In this document: piece after piece, positions 16,813 to 27,035 of the stretch | Numbering within the stretch: the stretch's first letter is position 1 | How the letters are laid out: the number at the start of each line of letters is the position of its first letter | DNA from: Rivularia sp. PCC 7116 | GTDB lineage: Bacteria; Cyanobacteriota; Cyanobacteriia; Cyanobacteriales; Nostocaceae | Length of the DNA: 64,000 nucleotides | Direction: 5' to 3' | Assembly (NCBI RefSeq): GCF_000316665.1 | Contig: NC_019678.1 | Location: forward strand, 6,386,001-6,450,000 | Program-made: the position numbers and the translations under genes | The notes under the pieces: model-generated | Seen by the model: only the letters and a program-made list of their open reading frames with translations | Told to the model about the DNA's origin: nothing | Databases searched by the model: none

Positions 16813-18702
16813 ATGCAAATTGAAAATGATAGATACCCAAATCCTCAAAAACAAGGAAACTTTGGTGGATGTTTGCTTACAATTATAATATTGTTTTTAT
16901 TTTTAGGTTTTTTCCCTTTATTTAATTATCCGAGTAAAACAGAGGTGCCTTACAGTCAATTTCGCAATCAAGTAAGGGAAGGAAAAGTCGGTAAAGTTAT
17001 AGTCAAAGAAAATAAAGTAGAATACTTTCTTAAAACTGATTTAAATAAAGCTAAAAAATCTAAGTCCGGTAGATTAATTCCTCCGGAAAAATCTTATGTA
17101 ACCGTTCCTTTGCCAAAAGACCAAACTTTACCTCAATTGCTCGAAGATAACAAGGTAGAATTTGGAGTCCGCCCAGATAGTGGTGGAAACTGGATATTTA
17201 CAGCTTTAGGTTGGTTTATTCCACCATTTTTAATCTTTTTGATAGTCATTTGGTTTGCTAATCGCGTTCAAAGTGGAGGGGATGCTTCCAATCCTTTGAA
17301 TGCTGGTAAAAGTAAAGCTAGAGTTTACCTTGGAGATGCAAACGGAGTAAAAGTTACCTTTGCTGATGTTGCCGGGATTGATGAAGCTAAAGCAGAATTA
17401 GAGGAAATAATAGACTTTCTCAAAAATCCCGATAGATACACTCAACTAGGAGCAAAAATTCCTAAAGGAGTTTTATTAATTGGACCGCCAGGAACTGGTA
17501 AAACTCTTCTCGCTAAAGCTGTCGCAGGGGAAGCTGGAGTTCCATTTATTAACGTTTCCGGTTCTGAATTCATGGAGATGTTCGTCGGGGTAGGTGCTGC
17601 CAGAGTTCGAGATTTGTTTAACCAAGCAAAACAGTTGTCTCCCTGTATTGTATTCATCGATGAATTAGATGCTTTGGGTAAGTCCAGAGGTGGTTCTGGA
17701 GTGTTTGCTTCTAGTAATGAAGAACGCGAACAAACTCTAGATCAGATGTTAACCCAGATGGATGGTTTTGAAGCGAATACGGGAATAATTATCATCGCTG
17801 CAACCAACCGACCGGAAATATTAGATAAAGCTTTGCTGCGTCCGGGACGTTTCGACAGACAAGTAGTAGTAGATCGTCCAGATAAGCTGGGACGTTTGGC
17901 TATTTTAAAGGTGCATACGCAAAACATTAAGTTACAAGCAGATATTGACTTAAGTATAATTGCTGGACGTACACCTGGTTTTGCAGGTGCAGACCTAGCC
18001 AACTTAGTAAACGAAGCAGCATTATTAGCTGCCAGGAATCACCGAGAAGCAGTAACGATAGCAGACTTCAACGAAGCCTTAGAAAGGGTCATAGCTGGCT
18101 TAGAGAAAAAATCTCGGGTACTCAATGCAGTCGAAAAGAAAATCGTTGCTTATCATGAATGCGGTCATGCAATAGTCGGTGCATTAGTATCCGGTCAAGT
18201 GGAAAAAATATCTATTGTGCCTAGAGGAGTAGGTGCTTTGGGTTACACATTGCAACTACCGGAAGAAGACCGTTTCTTAATGTTAGAAAGTGAAGTTCGC
18301 GGCAGAATTACTACATTATTAGGCGGGCGTAGTGCTGAAGAAGTCGTTTTTGGCGAAGTTTCTACGGGCGCAAGCGACGATATTCAAAAAGCAACTGATT
18401 TAGCCGAACAAGCGGTTACAATGTACGGAATGAGCCAGAACCTAGGTCCAATTGCATTAGAAAAAGCCCAGTCTTCCTTTTTAGATGGTTCGCCAAATTC
18501 TCGTCGCTCTGTAAGCTCGGTAGTAGCAGCAGCCATCGATAGAGAAGTTCGAGAAATGATTGAAAATGCCCATCATCAAGCAATATTAATTCTCAAAACT
18601 AACCGCGACTTACTCGAAGAAATGGCTCAATATCTTTTAGAACATGAAGTACTCGAAGGAGATGTTTTATATTCGTTCTTGAACAGAGTACAAGCATCCT
18701 AA
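16813..18702 (+). CDS. ftsH: ATP-dependent zinc metalloprotease FtsH
   Basis: A membrane-anchored AAA+ protease that extracts and degrades membrane and soluble proteins; in cyanobacteria FtsH complexes turn over photosystem II D1 and control stress regulators. Seen here: a TM segment near residues 20-38, a periplasmic part, a second TM near residues 128-148, Walker A GPPGTGKT (224-231), Walker B CIVFIDELDA, the second region of homology ending RPGRFDRQV, and the zinc site H448-E-C-G-H452 with a downstream DDIQKATDLAEQAV segment. The usual HEAGH is HECGH here, which keeps the HExxH metal and catalytic residues. Length 629 aa is typical. Which of the several cyanobacterial FtsH paralogues it is cannot be told by eye. 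Confidence 0.96.
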   Translation: MQIENDRYPNPQKQGNFGGCLLTIIILFLFLGFFPLFNYPSKTEVPYSQFRNQVREGKVGKVIVKENKVEYFLKTDLNKAKKSKSGRLIPPEKSYVTVPLPKDQTLPQLLEDNKVEFGVRPDSGGNWIFTALGWFIPPFLIFLIVIWFANRVQSGGDASNPLNAGKSKARVYLGDANGVKVTFADVAGIDEAKAELEEIIDFLKNPDRYTQLGAKIPKGVLLIGPPGTGKTLLAKAVAGEAGVPFINVSGSEFMEMFVGVGAARVRDLFNQAKQLSPCIVFIDELDALGKSRGGSGVFASSNEEREQTLDQMLTQMDGFEANTGIIIIAATNRPEILDKALLRPGRFDRQVVVDRPDKLGRLAILKVHTQNIKLQADIDLSIIAGRTPGFAGADLANLVNEAALLAARNHREAVTIADFNEALERVIAGLEKKSRVLNAVEKKIVAYHECGHAIVGALVSGQVEKISIVPRGVGALGYTLQLPEEDRFLMLESEVRGRITTLLGGRSAEEVVFGEVSTGASDDIQKATDLAEQAVTMYGMSQNLGPIALEKAQSSFLDGSPNSRRSVSSVVAAAIDREVREMIENAHHQAILILKTNRDLLEEMAQYLLEHEVLEGDVLYSFLNRVQAS

Positions 18703-18704
18703 AG

Positions 18705-18780
18705 AAGAGAGAGGGTAGAAGGGGAGGAGGGGGTAGAAAGAGTGAGGGAGTGAGGGAGTGAGGGAGTAAGAGAGGAAGAA
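18705..18780. repeat. Polypurine low-complexity tract
   Basis: Plus strand is almost pure purine (GAGAGAGGG, GGGGAGGAGGGGG, repeated GTGAGGGA). Similar tracts lie at 32049-32090 and 61263-61306, and inside the 12198-16310 gene. Non-coding here. Confidence 0.75.
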
Positions 18781-18878
18781 AATAAAAAATCATCACCCCA
18801 TCACTTCGTAAGCTATTTCCAATGTCCCATGCCCTATTTCTAGCTCCTTCTGAAAACTGTTAACTGGTAACTTATTTT

Positions 18879-20198
18879 ATGATGCAATGGCAACAACTTT
18901 TAACAAGACAAAGATTGGGTAAAACTAGTCCGATTGATTCTGAATCTGCACGCACTTGTTTTCAAAGAGATTATGACCGTTTAGTTTTTTCATCTCCTTT
19001 TCGTCGTTTAAAAGATAAAACCCAAGTTTATTCCCTATCAGAAAATGATTATTTACGTACAAGGTTAATTCATAGCATTGAAGTGTCCTGCGTCGGTCGC
19101 TCTTTAGGTACAATTGTTGGCAATGAAATTATTAAAAGACATAATCTAAAAGATTATACTCCTTCAGATTTCGGAGATATTGTTTCTGCTGCAAGTCTCG
19201 CTCATGACATCGGTAATCCTCCTTTTGGACATGCTGGGGAAGATGCGATTCAAGGCGGTTTTAAAAACTGGTATGCAGCCACACAAATTACTCTCAATAA
19301 AATTGAAGAAACTGACTTTAATTTATTTGAAGGTAATGCTCAAGGCTTCCGAATTATCAGCAATCTGGAAATGCAGCCCAGAATTGGGGGAATGCAGCTT
19401 ACTTGCCCGACTTTAGCAGCTTTTGCAAAATATCCTAGAGAATCTTATATTCCCGAAAATATACTTAATAGCTATCAAGGTAAAAGTATAGCTAAATATA
19501 ATTTTTTTCAAGCAGAAAAAGAGCTATTTGCTGAAGTTGCACAAACTGTAGGATTAATTCGTCGTAGCAACAAAGCTGCATGGTGGGCAAGACATCCTCT
19601 AGCTTTTTTAATGGAAGCTGCGGATGATATTTGCTATTTAATTGTAGATGTAGAAGATGGCTTCCGCATGAGATATATTTCTTTTGCGAGTGCCAAACAA
19701 TTACTCAATGCTATTGCTCAACGTTCCGAATCTGATATTAAAGAACAAGCTAATACAGAGGAAGAAGAAATCAAATATTTACGCGCTCGCGCTATTAGCA
19801 AACTTGTAAAAGAGGTTGCCGATATTTTCTTATTAAAAGAGTCAGAAATGCTGACTGGTGAATTTGATATAGAATTGTTAGCTTTGAGTAAATATGCTTC
19901 CGTACTTGATGATACACGTGCGGAAACTCAAAATAGAGTGATCAAACATCCAGATATTGTTAGTACCCGTATTGCTGGACATCAAATTTTAGATTATTTG
20001 TTCAATGAATTTGCAAATGCCGTACTATCAAAAGGTGATAAAGCCGAATTCCTTCAGCAAATAATTCCCCAGCAGTATCTTTTTAGCGATCGCCAAGATT
20101 CGTATTATAAAATTCTGCAAGTCACGGATTTTATTTCCGGTATGACTGATTCCTACGCTACAAACTTGTTTAAGAAGCTGAAGGGAATTTCTTTGTAA
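18879..20198 (+). CDS. dgt: Deoxyguanosinetriphosphate triphosphohydrolase (dGTPase)
   Basis: HD-superfamily enzyme that hydrolyses dGTP to deoxyguanosine and triphosphate, tuning dNTP pools; some relatives protect against phages. The opening SESARTCFQRDYDRLVFSSP and FRRLKDKTQV match bacterial dGTPases. Metal ligands are H65 in RLIHSIEVS and the H109-D110 pair in LAHDIGNPPFGHAGE. The 439-aa length is normal. Start 18879 has two adjacent ATGs. It is transcribed in the same direction as ftsH, but 176 bp of polypurine repeat separates them. A strong intrinsic terminator follows at 20226-20254. Confidence 0.93.
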   Translation: MMQWQQLLTRQRLGKTSPIDSESARTCFQRDYDRLVFSSPFRRLKDKTQVYSLSENDYLRTRLIHSIEVSCVGRSLGTIVGNEIIKRHNLKDYTPSDFGDIVSAASLAHDIGNPPFGHAGEDAIQGGFKNWYAATQITLNKIEETDFNLFEGNAQGFRIISNLEMQPRIGGMQLTCPTLAAFAKYPRESYIPENILNSYQGKSIAKYNFFQAEKELFAEVAQTVGLIRRSNKAAWWARHPLAFLMEAADDICYLIVDVEDGFRMRYISFASAKQLLNAIAQRSESDIKEQANTEEEEIKYLRARAISKLVKEVADIFLLKESEMLTGEFDIELLALSKYASVLDDTRAETQNRVIKHPDIVSTRIAGHQILDYLFNEFANAVLSKGDKAEFLQQIIPQQYLFSDRQDSYYKILQVTDFISGMTDSYATNLFKKLKGISL

Positions 20199-20225
20199 GT
20201 AGAATTTAGATTTGAAGATAAACAA

Positions 20226-20254
20226 AAACCCGGTTTTTCCAAAAAACCGGGTTT
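20226..20254 (+). terminator. Intrinsic terminator of dgt
   Basis: AAACCCGGTTTTT (20226-20238) pairs with AAAAAACCGGGTTT (20241-20254) around a two-base loop, followed by CTTTT. It lies 28 bp past the dgt stop. The U-rich tail supports termination of plus-strand transcripts; the symmetric A/T flanks could also serve the convergent gene. Confidence 0.85.
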
Positions 20255-20354
20255 CTTTTAATTGCGAGTCGAATACATTTAAAACCTCACCCTCGTTCCC
20301 TCTCCTTATTAAGGAGGGATGTACGTAAATGCTACGGAAAAAATGCGTGAAAGT

Positions 20355-23300
20355 TTAAACAGAAGTAAAATCGCTTTCGTCAATCAAGCTGCTATCAATA
20401 CCAATCAAAGTAGCTAAAGTTTGATTACCTTGAATAATATTGGTATGGTTTCCACTTGCTTTGATATTCAAATCGCTGAAATTCAAACCGGCAGATAAAC
20501 CTAAAGTATCAACACCATCTTCAAAATCATAGATAGTATCCTTACCTGTAACAGAGCTTAGAACAAAAGTATCTTTACCCCCTTCACCATAAAGGCGATC
20601 GCTACCTATACCACCGTCGATAAAATCATCACCCGAGCCAGCTTTGATATAATCATTTCCGCTACCACCAAGTAAGGTATCATTACCAGCTTTTCCATAA
20701 AGGAAAGTAGCTCCGGTATAAGCAGAAGCATTGATTGTATTATTATTATCTCCTCCAGTTAAAGCAGCACGTTCAATATTGTAAAGTCTATCTCTACCTA
20801 GATTTCTGCCAGTATTAGCTTCATTGCTATCGAGGTAATCGTCTGTAAGCCTAAAGTTAGCATCGGCGGTTTCTCGAATGGTATCAATACCTTCTCCACC
20901 ATCAATAGTATCGTCACCTTGCCCACCGTCAAGGTTATCGTTAGCTTTACCCCCGATTAAGCTATCGTTACCGTCACGCCCGTAAAGATTAACACTTCCA
21001 TCAAAATATCTTGCGTCAATAACATTGTTACTTCTACCACCACTTAAAACGGCTCTTTCAATATTTCTGAGCGTATCTCTACCTATATATTTGTTGGTAT
21101 TAGCTTGTTTAATTTCAAGTAGAGTATCTTTTAATCTAAAGTTAGCATCTACAGTTTCCCGAATGTAGTCAATCCCGTCTCCACCGTCAAGAGTGTCATC
21201 TCCCTCACCACCGTTAAGATGATCTGTTCCGCTACCACCAATTAAGCTATCGTCACCTTCACGTCCGTAAAGATAAGTAGTACCAGTAAATCCGGAAGCA
21301 CTAATTATATTACTGTAATTACCGCCGGTTAAAATAGCACGTTCGATATTTCTAATTTCATCCTTACCCAATTCTCTTTGAGTTTCAGGGTTGAAAATGC
21401 TGAGATTACTATCTGTGAGTAAGAAATTGGCATTTACAGTTTCTCGTAAAGAATCAATTCCGCTTCCACCATCAAGGGTATCATAACCTTCACCACCGCT
21501 TAAGGTATCGTTAGCGAAACCACCGATTAAGCTATCGTTACCGTTTTTTCCTGCGAGACTCACGCTAATTTTTGATTGAGAAGCGTCAATTTTATTGTTG
21601 CTTTCTCCGCCAGTTAAAGATATACGTTCAATATTTCTGAGCGAATCTCTATCTAAAATTGTGGTGGTATTTACTTTGTAGCTGTAAAGATAACTAGTAC
21701 CACTAAGCTTGAAATCAACATCTGCCGTTTCTCGTAAAGTATCGATACCGTCTCCACCGTCAAGGGTATCGTCACCTTCTCCACCACTGAGAATATCATT
21801 TCCGCTACCACCGATTAGGGTATCTCTTCCGCCTTTCCCGGAAAGATTAACATTACCGTCAAAATATTTTGCGTCTAGTTCATTATTGCTTTCACCACCT
21901 GTTAAAGATGCTCGCTCAATATTTCTAAGTCCATTTCTATCTAACGTTGAACCAGATTCTACATCATAAGTGTAAAGATTGTTATTTCTAAGGCTAAAGT
22001 CAACATCCGCAGTTTCTCGTAAAGTGTCGATACCTTCTCCACCGTCAAGGGTATCATCACCATCTCCACCACTGAGCATATCATTACCGCTACCGCTAAT
22101 TAATCTATCATCTCCACCTTTTCCGGAAAGAGTTATATTACCTTCAAAATCTCTTGCTTCAAGATTGTTGTCGCTTTCCCCACCAGTTAAAAATATTCGC
22201 TCAATATTTCTAAATTCATCGCTATCTAAATTTCTTCTAGTATTTGAATCGTAACTTTCAATTCGATTACCTATTATTCTAAAGTCGGTATCTGCTGTTT
22301 CTCGTAAAGTATCAATACCTTCTCCACCGTCAATAGTGTCGTTACCTTCTCCACCACTTAAGGTATCGTTAAAGTAACCACCAATTACAGTATCGCTTCC
22401 ACCTTTTCCTGCAAAATTAACGCTGATATAGGCTTGAGATGCATCAATTCTATTATCACTTTCACCACCACTTAAAGATGCTAATTTGATATTTCTGATT
22501 CCATCGGTGCTTAACTGTTGAAGTGTTTGTGAATCATAACTCGTCAGTTGATAATTGTTAAAAGGATTACCTTCTAATCGAAAATCAACATCCGCAGTTT
22601 CTCGTAGAGTATTGGTTCCTTTTCCACCGTCAATAGTATCGTTACCTTCACCACCGCTTAAAGTATCATCTCCAGCACTGCCAATTAAACTGTCATTACC
22701 GCCTTTTCCTGAAAGATTAACGCTCCCTTTGAAATATTGAGCATCAATTCTATTATCACTTTCACCACCAGTCAAAGATAATCTTTCAATATCATCTAAT
22801 TTATCTCTATCCCTTTCTCTTGTTTTTTCTTCAATAATTTCAAGATATCCACTGTATTCTCCCCTACTTGAAGATAAAAATCTAAAGTCAGCATCAGCTG
22901 TTTCTCGTAAAGTATCGATACCGTCTCCACCGTCAAGGGTATCGCTTCCGGTGCCGCCGCTTAAGGTGTCTTTACCACTTCCACCACCAAGGATATCGCT
23001 TTCGGTGCCGCCATTTAAGTTATCGTTGCCACTTCCACCAGCTAGCGTATCTTTTCCACCTTTTCCTGAAAGATTGAGATTTCCACTAAACTCAGAAGCA
23101 TCAATATAATTGTTGGTTTCGCCACCAGTTAAAGATGCTCGTTCAATGCTGTTAAGTCTGTCACGACCTAAATTTTGACGAGAATTAACATCGTAACTAT
23201 CAAGTTGCCCGTCTGTAAGTCTAAAATTAGCATCAGCAGTTTCTCGTAAAGTATCAATTCCTTCCCCACCGTCAAGGGTGTCGTAATCTTCACCCCCACT

Positions 23301-26300
23301 TAATATGTCATTACCACTTCCACCAATTAATGTATCTCTTCCACCTTTTCCTGAAATATTGACATTCCCATTAAAGTTTGCAACATCAATTTTGTTACGG
23401 TTTTCGCCACCAGTTAAAGCTAATCTTTCAATATTATCTAATCTATCACGACCTAATGTTTTCCTTGTATTAGCTTCATAACTATCAAGCTGTCCGCTGT
23501 ATTCTCCTCTAGTAGAAGATAAAAATCTAAAGTCAGCATCAGCCGTTTCTCGTAAATTATCAATACCTTCTCCACCGTCAAGGGTATCGTCACCTTCACC
23601 GCCACTTAAAGTGTCGTTACCACTTCCACCGTAAAGCGTATCATTTCCGCCTTTTCCTGAAAGATTTACATTTCCACTAAACTTTCTAAGATCGAGTATA
23701 TTGTTACTTTCGCCACTAGTGAAAGATAATCTTTCAATGTTATCTAATCTATCACGACCTAATGTTTTCCTTGTATTAGCTTCATAACTATCAAGCTGTC
23801 CGCTGTATTCTCCTCTAGTAGAAGATAAAAATCTAAAGTCAGCATCAGCCGTTTCTCGTAAATTATCAATACCTTCTCCACCGTCAAGGGTATCGTCACC
23901 TTCACCGCCACTTAAAGTGTCGTTACCACTTCCACCAATTAAGGTATCTCTTCCGCCTTTTCCTGAAAGATTAACGTTACCGCTGAATTCGGAAGCATCT
24001 ATTTTGTTATTACTTTCACCTGCGGTTAAAACGACTCTTTCAATATTTCTTAATTCATCATTAGCTACAAGGTTTCGGGTTTTAACTTCAGTGCTGGCAA
24101 GTTGATTATCTGTAAGTTTAAAATCAACATCTGCGGCTTCTCGTAAGGTATCAATACCTGCTCCACCGTCAATAGTATCGCTACCTTCGCCACCGCTTAA
24201 AGTATCATTTGCACTTCCACCAACTAAGCTATCATTTCCGCCTTTTCCGGAAAGATGTACGTTACCACTAAAACGAGAAGCATCAAGTTTATTTTTGCTT
24301 TCTCCACCAGTTAATTGAACTCGTTCGATATCTTTGAGTTGATCGATGCTTAACTGACTACCAGTTTTAGAATCAGTAGTTTTTAGTTGAGAATCATCCA
24401 GTCGAACATTTTCCAGTTGAAAATCAACATCGGCGGTTTCTCTTACCGTATCAATACCTTCTCCACCGTCAATAGAATCATTTCCTTCACCACCGCTGAG
24501 TATATCGTTACTATAACCACCAATTAAAGTATCATCTCCGCCTTTTCCAGAAAGATTGACATTTCCAGTAAATTTTTCAGCGTTAATGAAATTATCATTT
24601 TGACCACCTGTTAAAGATGCTTTTTCTATATTTTTAAGGGTATTGCGACCTAAAGTCTGCTTAGTTTCAGTATCAGAACTATTAAGTAGGTTATCTTGAA
24701 GCCAAAAATCAGTATCTGCTGTTTCTCGAACCGTATCAATACCTTCTCCACCGTCAAGAGTATCATTCCCAGTACCACCACTGAGCGTATCATTTCCGCG
24801 TCCGCCAGTTAATGAATCATTACCACCTTTTCCCGAAAGATTTGCGTTTCCATTAAAGTATTGAACATCAAGCTTATTATTGCTTTCGCCACCAGTTAAA
24901 GCTAATCTTTCAATATTTTCTAATCTGTCAGTACCTAAATTTTTCCTTGTATTAGCTTCGTAACTATAAAGCTGTCCGTTATATTCTCCCCCAGATGACG
25001 AAAACCTAAAGTCAGCATCTGCGGATTCTCGAACCGTATCAATACCTTCCCCACCATCAAGGGTATCGCTACCACCCATTCCGTAGATATGGTCATTTCC
25101 TTCTTTACCCAAGATTATTTCAGCTTCTGGGGTTCCGTATAATTTGTCGTTTTCGGAAGTACCATTCACATTAGTACCTTTGACATCATTGAGTGTAATT
25201 CTGATAGATGAGAATTTACTTACATCTTGCCCATCGCTTACACTTACATCTACATATGAATAAGTTCTATTTTCATAATTAAGGTCGTCGCTGTCATTAA
25301 CCGTAATTTCTCCAGTATTAGCATTAATCGCAAAAGCACCCTCACCGTCATCGTCTAAATCAAACTTTGAATTGTTTCTAATTTGCCAATCGGAGAAATC
25401 AGTAGTTCCTTCTGGATCGGTGGCTGTTAAGGTACCTACAACAGTTCCTTTCTCGGCATTTTCATCAACACGTAATAATGTTTTATCAATTATAGGAGCG
25501 TCGTTTACGGGAGTGATGATGATAGTTTTACTTATTGCTTCGCTAATACCACCTTGTCCGTCAGTTACGATAAATTCAAGATTGCGTTCGGTAGTATCGG
25601 GATTATCTGAAACGTTTTGATAAGCAATCGCACGTAATAATGCTTGAACTGCGGTAGGAGTTGCGTTTTCATTTAAATTAACAACTAACTCTCCAGTAAT
25701 AACACCACCGCTAAAGGTTCCGATTTCAACATCACTATATTTAACTATTGTGTTATCAACGTTGATTTGGGTGGCTTCAGTACCTTGATTGCGGATTGAT
25801 AAACGGTCATTTTCGGTATTACCGGATGTGAAGCGAACCGTTAAAGTACCGTCGTTAAAATTGGGTGAGTCGATATCGGTGATTGTTGCTTCTGCATCGA
25901 TGATTTGGAGAGCGTTTTCGGTGTAGTTGAGGGTGTTGTTTGTTGTGGTAATTACAGGATTTTGATTCGGATCGAACACTCCACTATATTCGGCAAGGGT
26001 ATGTTGCTCAAATATCAAACTAATATCTTTCTCTACCGCAAAATCCTTTCCAACTCTAACCTCTAACTCCCAATTCCCCCCAAGCTCTGCATTTCCCGTC
26101 TTAGTCTTAGAAGCAGCAATATTAGCACTAGTCAAACAATGCAATTTCTCTACAAACTCTTCACCAGCATCCCCAGCAGCAACATTACAACCGTAAATAA
26201 GTAAATTTTGACAACACCAATTATCTAATTGAGGCTTGTAATACTCAAGATTACTGAGATTTAACTCGCTATTACCCAAATAAAGACTACCGGGTGAACC

Positions 26301-26486
26301 ATGAGAAACGATGTGAACGGTTTCAACCCCACTTGTTTTTGCAAATACTTCAGTAATTTGTTCTATTCCATCACGTTTAGAATCAAGAACAATTGTTTCA
26401 ACTTCTCCTACAATCCCTTCAAGTAGAAATTCGTAGCTGTCAACTGATGAGTCAATAAGAAGAATGTTTGTAATGCGGTTATTCAT
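20355..26486 (-). CDS. Giant DUF4347 / cadherin-like / RTX repeat exoprotein (2043 aa)
   Basis: Start ATG 26486 (MNNRITNILLIDSS) is preferred over an upstream in-frame start at 26609, because it opens straight into the domain. Residues about 1-165 form DUF4347 (DSSVDSYEFLLEGI, VHIVSHGSPGSLYLG, LLIYGCNVAAGDAG), an N-terminal domain of cyanobacterial adhesins with a protease-like HG/C pattern. Two cadherin-like stretches follow to about residue 470. Then come 15 tandem modules of 95-110 residues, each with calcium-binding GGxGxD nonapeptides (GGSGNDTLSGGEGDDTLDGG), a GID-LRETADADF stretch and a LDNIERLSLTGGESNN stretch. The C-terminus (DFEDGVDTLGLSAG) resembles a type I secretion signal region. 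Likely secreted, calcium-stiffened and surface-acting. Modules 5 and 6 are a recent duplication. Confidence 0.88.
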   Translation of the reverse strand: MNNRITNILLIDSSVDSYEFLLEGIVGEVETIVLDSKRDGIEQITEVFAKTSGVETVHIVSHGSPGSLYLGNSELNLSNLEYYKPQLDNWCCQNLLIYGCNVAAGDAGEEFVEKLHCLTSANIAASKTKTGNAELGGNWELEVRVGKDFAVEKDISLIFEQHTLAEYSGVFDPNQNPVITTTNNTLNYTENALQIIDAEATITDIDSPNFNDGTLTVRFTSGNTENDRLSIRNQGTEATQINVDNTIVKYSDVEIGTFSGGVITGELVVNLNENATPTAVQALLRAIAYQNVSDNPDTTERNLEFIVTDGQGGISEAISKTIIITPVNDAPIIDKTLLRVDENAEKGTVVGTLTATDPEGTTDFSDWQIRNNSKFDLDDDGEGAFAINANTGEITVNDSDDLNYENRTYSYVDVSVSDGQDVSKFSSIRITLNDVKGTNVNGTSENDKLYGTPEAEIILGKEGNDHIYGMGGSDTLDGGEGIDTVRESADADFRFSSSGGEYNGQLYSYEANTRKNLGTDRLENIERLALTGGESNNKLDVQYFNGNANLSGKGGNDSLTGGRGNDTLSGGTGNDTLDGGEGIDTVRETADTDFWLQDNLLNSSDTETKQTLGRNTLKNIEKASLTGGQNDNFINAEKFTGNVNLSGKGGDDTLIGGYSNDILSGGEGNDSIDGGEGIDTVRETADVDFQLENVRLDDSQLKTTDSKTGSQLSIDQLKDIERVQLTGGESKNKLDASRFSGNVHLSGKGGNDSLVGGSANDTLSGGEGSDTIDGGAGIDTLREAADVDFKLTDNQLASTEVKTRNLVANDELRNIERVVLTAGESNNKIDASEFSGNVNLSGKGGRDTLIGGSGNDTLSGGEGDDTLDGGEGIDNLRETADADFRFLSSTRGEYSGQLDSYEANTRKTLGRDRLDNIERLSFTSGESNNILDLRKFSGNVNLSGKGGNDTLYGGSGNDTLSGGEGDDTLDGGEGIDNLRETADADFRFLSSTRGEYSGQLDSYEANTRKTLGRDRLDNIERLALTGGENRNKIDVANFNGNVNISGKGGRDTLIGGSGNDILSGGEDYDTLDGGEGIDTLRETADANFRLTDGQLDSYDVNSRQNLGRDRLNSIERASLTGGETNNYIDASEFSGNLNLSGKGGKDTLAGGSGNDNLNGGTESDILGGGSGKDTLSGGTGSDTLDGGDGIDTLRETADADFRFLSSSRGEYSGYLEIIEEKTRERDRDKLDDIERLSLTGGESDNRIDAQYFKGSVNLSGKGGNDSLIGSAGDDTLSGGEGNDTIDGGKGTNTLRETADVDFRLEGNPFNNYQLTSYDSQTLQQLSTDGIRNIKLASLSGGESDNRIDASQAYISVNFAGKGGSDTVIGGYFNDTLSGGEGNDTIDGGEGIDTLRETADTDFRIIGNRIESYDSNTRRNLDSDEFRNIERIFLTGGESDNNLEARDFEGNITLSGKGGDDRLISGSGNDMLSGGDGDDTLDGGEGIDTLRETADVDFSLRNNNLYTYDVESGSTLDRNGLRNIERASLTGGESNNELDAKYFDGNVNLSGKGGRDTLIGGSGNDILSGGEGDDTLDGGDGIDTLRETADVDFKLSGTSYLYSYKVNTTTILDRDSLRNIERISLTGGESNNKIDASQSKISVSLAGKNGNDSLIGGFANDTLSGGEGYDTLDGGSGIDSLRETVNANFLLTDSNLSIFNPETQRELGKDEIRNIERAILTGGNYSNIISASGFTGTTYLYGREGDDSLIGGSGTDHLNGGEGDDTLDGGDGIDYIRETVDANFRLKDTLLEIKQANTNKYIGRDTLRNIERAVLSGGRSNNVIDARYFDGSVNLYGRDGNDSLIGGKANDNLDGGQGDDTIDGGEGIDTIRETADANFRLTDDYLDSNEANTGRNLGRDRLYNIERAALTGGDNNNTINASAYTGATFLYGKAGNDTLLGGSGNDYIKAGSGDDFIDGGIGSDRLYGEGGKDTFVLSSVTGKDTIYDFEDGVDTLGLSAGLNFSDLNIKASGNHTNIIQGNQTLATLIGIDSSLIDESDFTSV
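23434..23936 (-). repeat. Recent 306-bp tandem duplication inside the RTX gene
   Basis: The 197-bp sequences at 23434-23630 and 23740-23936 are identical base for base, offset by exactly 306 bp (102 codons). They encode the LRETADADFRFLSS and LGRDRLDNIER stretches of modules 5 and 6. All other modules differ at many positions. Confidence 0.9.
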
Positions 26487-26902
26487 GTTTTCTTTATTTA
26501 AGATTTTTTTCAAAATTGTTTGATTGCTGTAATTGAGTAAAAATATGCACAGCAATTCAATCGCCGTTTTTCGTAAGTATCTTTGCGCTTCAGCGCTGAC
26601 TACAAACATTTTGGAACAGCAATTTTTAAATAGCTATTTAAAACAGTGGTATTTATTATCTAGTAACTATTATCCGGATACTTGGTATAAAAATCAACGA
26701 TATAATTTCTGAAAAAATATCAAAAAAAGATTGAAGAGAAAGCTATTAATTATAAGTTTTTCGGTTTTTACGGAAGGGTTTACTATTTAAATATCTTTAG
26801 ATAATATTACACAAATTACAGTTTATTTAAGTATTGTCATGCATAAAAAAAAGACGCTGCATTGCAACATATTTATACTAAGGGGTATATTCAGATATTA
26901 TC

Positions 26903-27027
26903 CAGGACTTACGCAACCGGCACATTATCTCGTAGGGTGCTGTGACACTATGGTTGATTTTTAACCCAATAATAAGCTTTTTGTGTCACGCACCAACCAG
27001 GATTTTGTGACAATTGCGTAAGTCCTG
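26903..27027. mobile_element. MITE family A, copy 2
   Basis: Perfect 14-bp terminal inverted repeats CAGGACTTACGCAA and TTGCGTAAGTCCTG enclose an inner GGTGCTGTGACAC / GTGTCACGCACC pair. ATTATC occurs directly on both sides (26897-26902 and 27028-27033), which looks like a 6-bp target duplication. It ends 9 bp from the stop of the oxidoreductase gene. The rest of 26610-26896 is AT-rich with no gene. Confidence 0.9.
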
Positions 27028-27035
27028 ATTATCTA

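Noticed and set aside
20355-25970. Repeated units in the RTX gene viewed as a possible CRISPR-like array or separate plus-strand genes
   Set aside because: The periodicity is about 300 bp, in frame, and encodes RTX modules; the plus-strand frames are antisense shadows of repeats.
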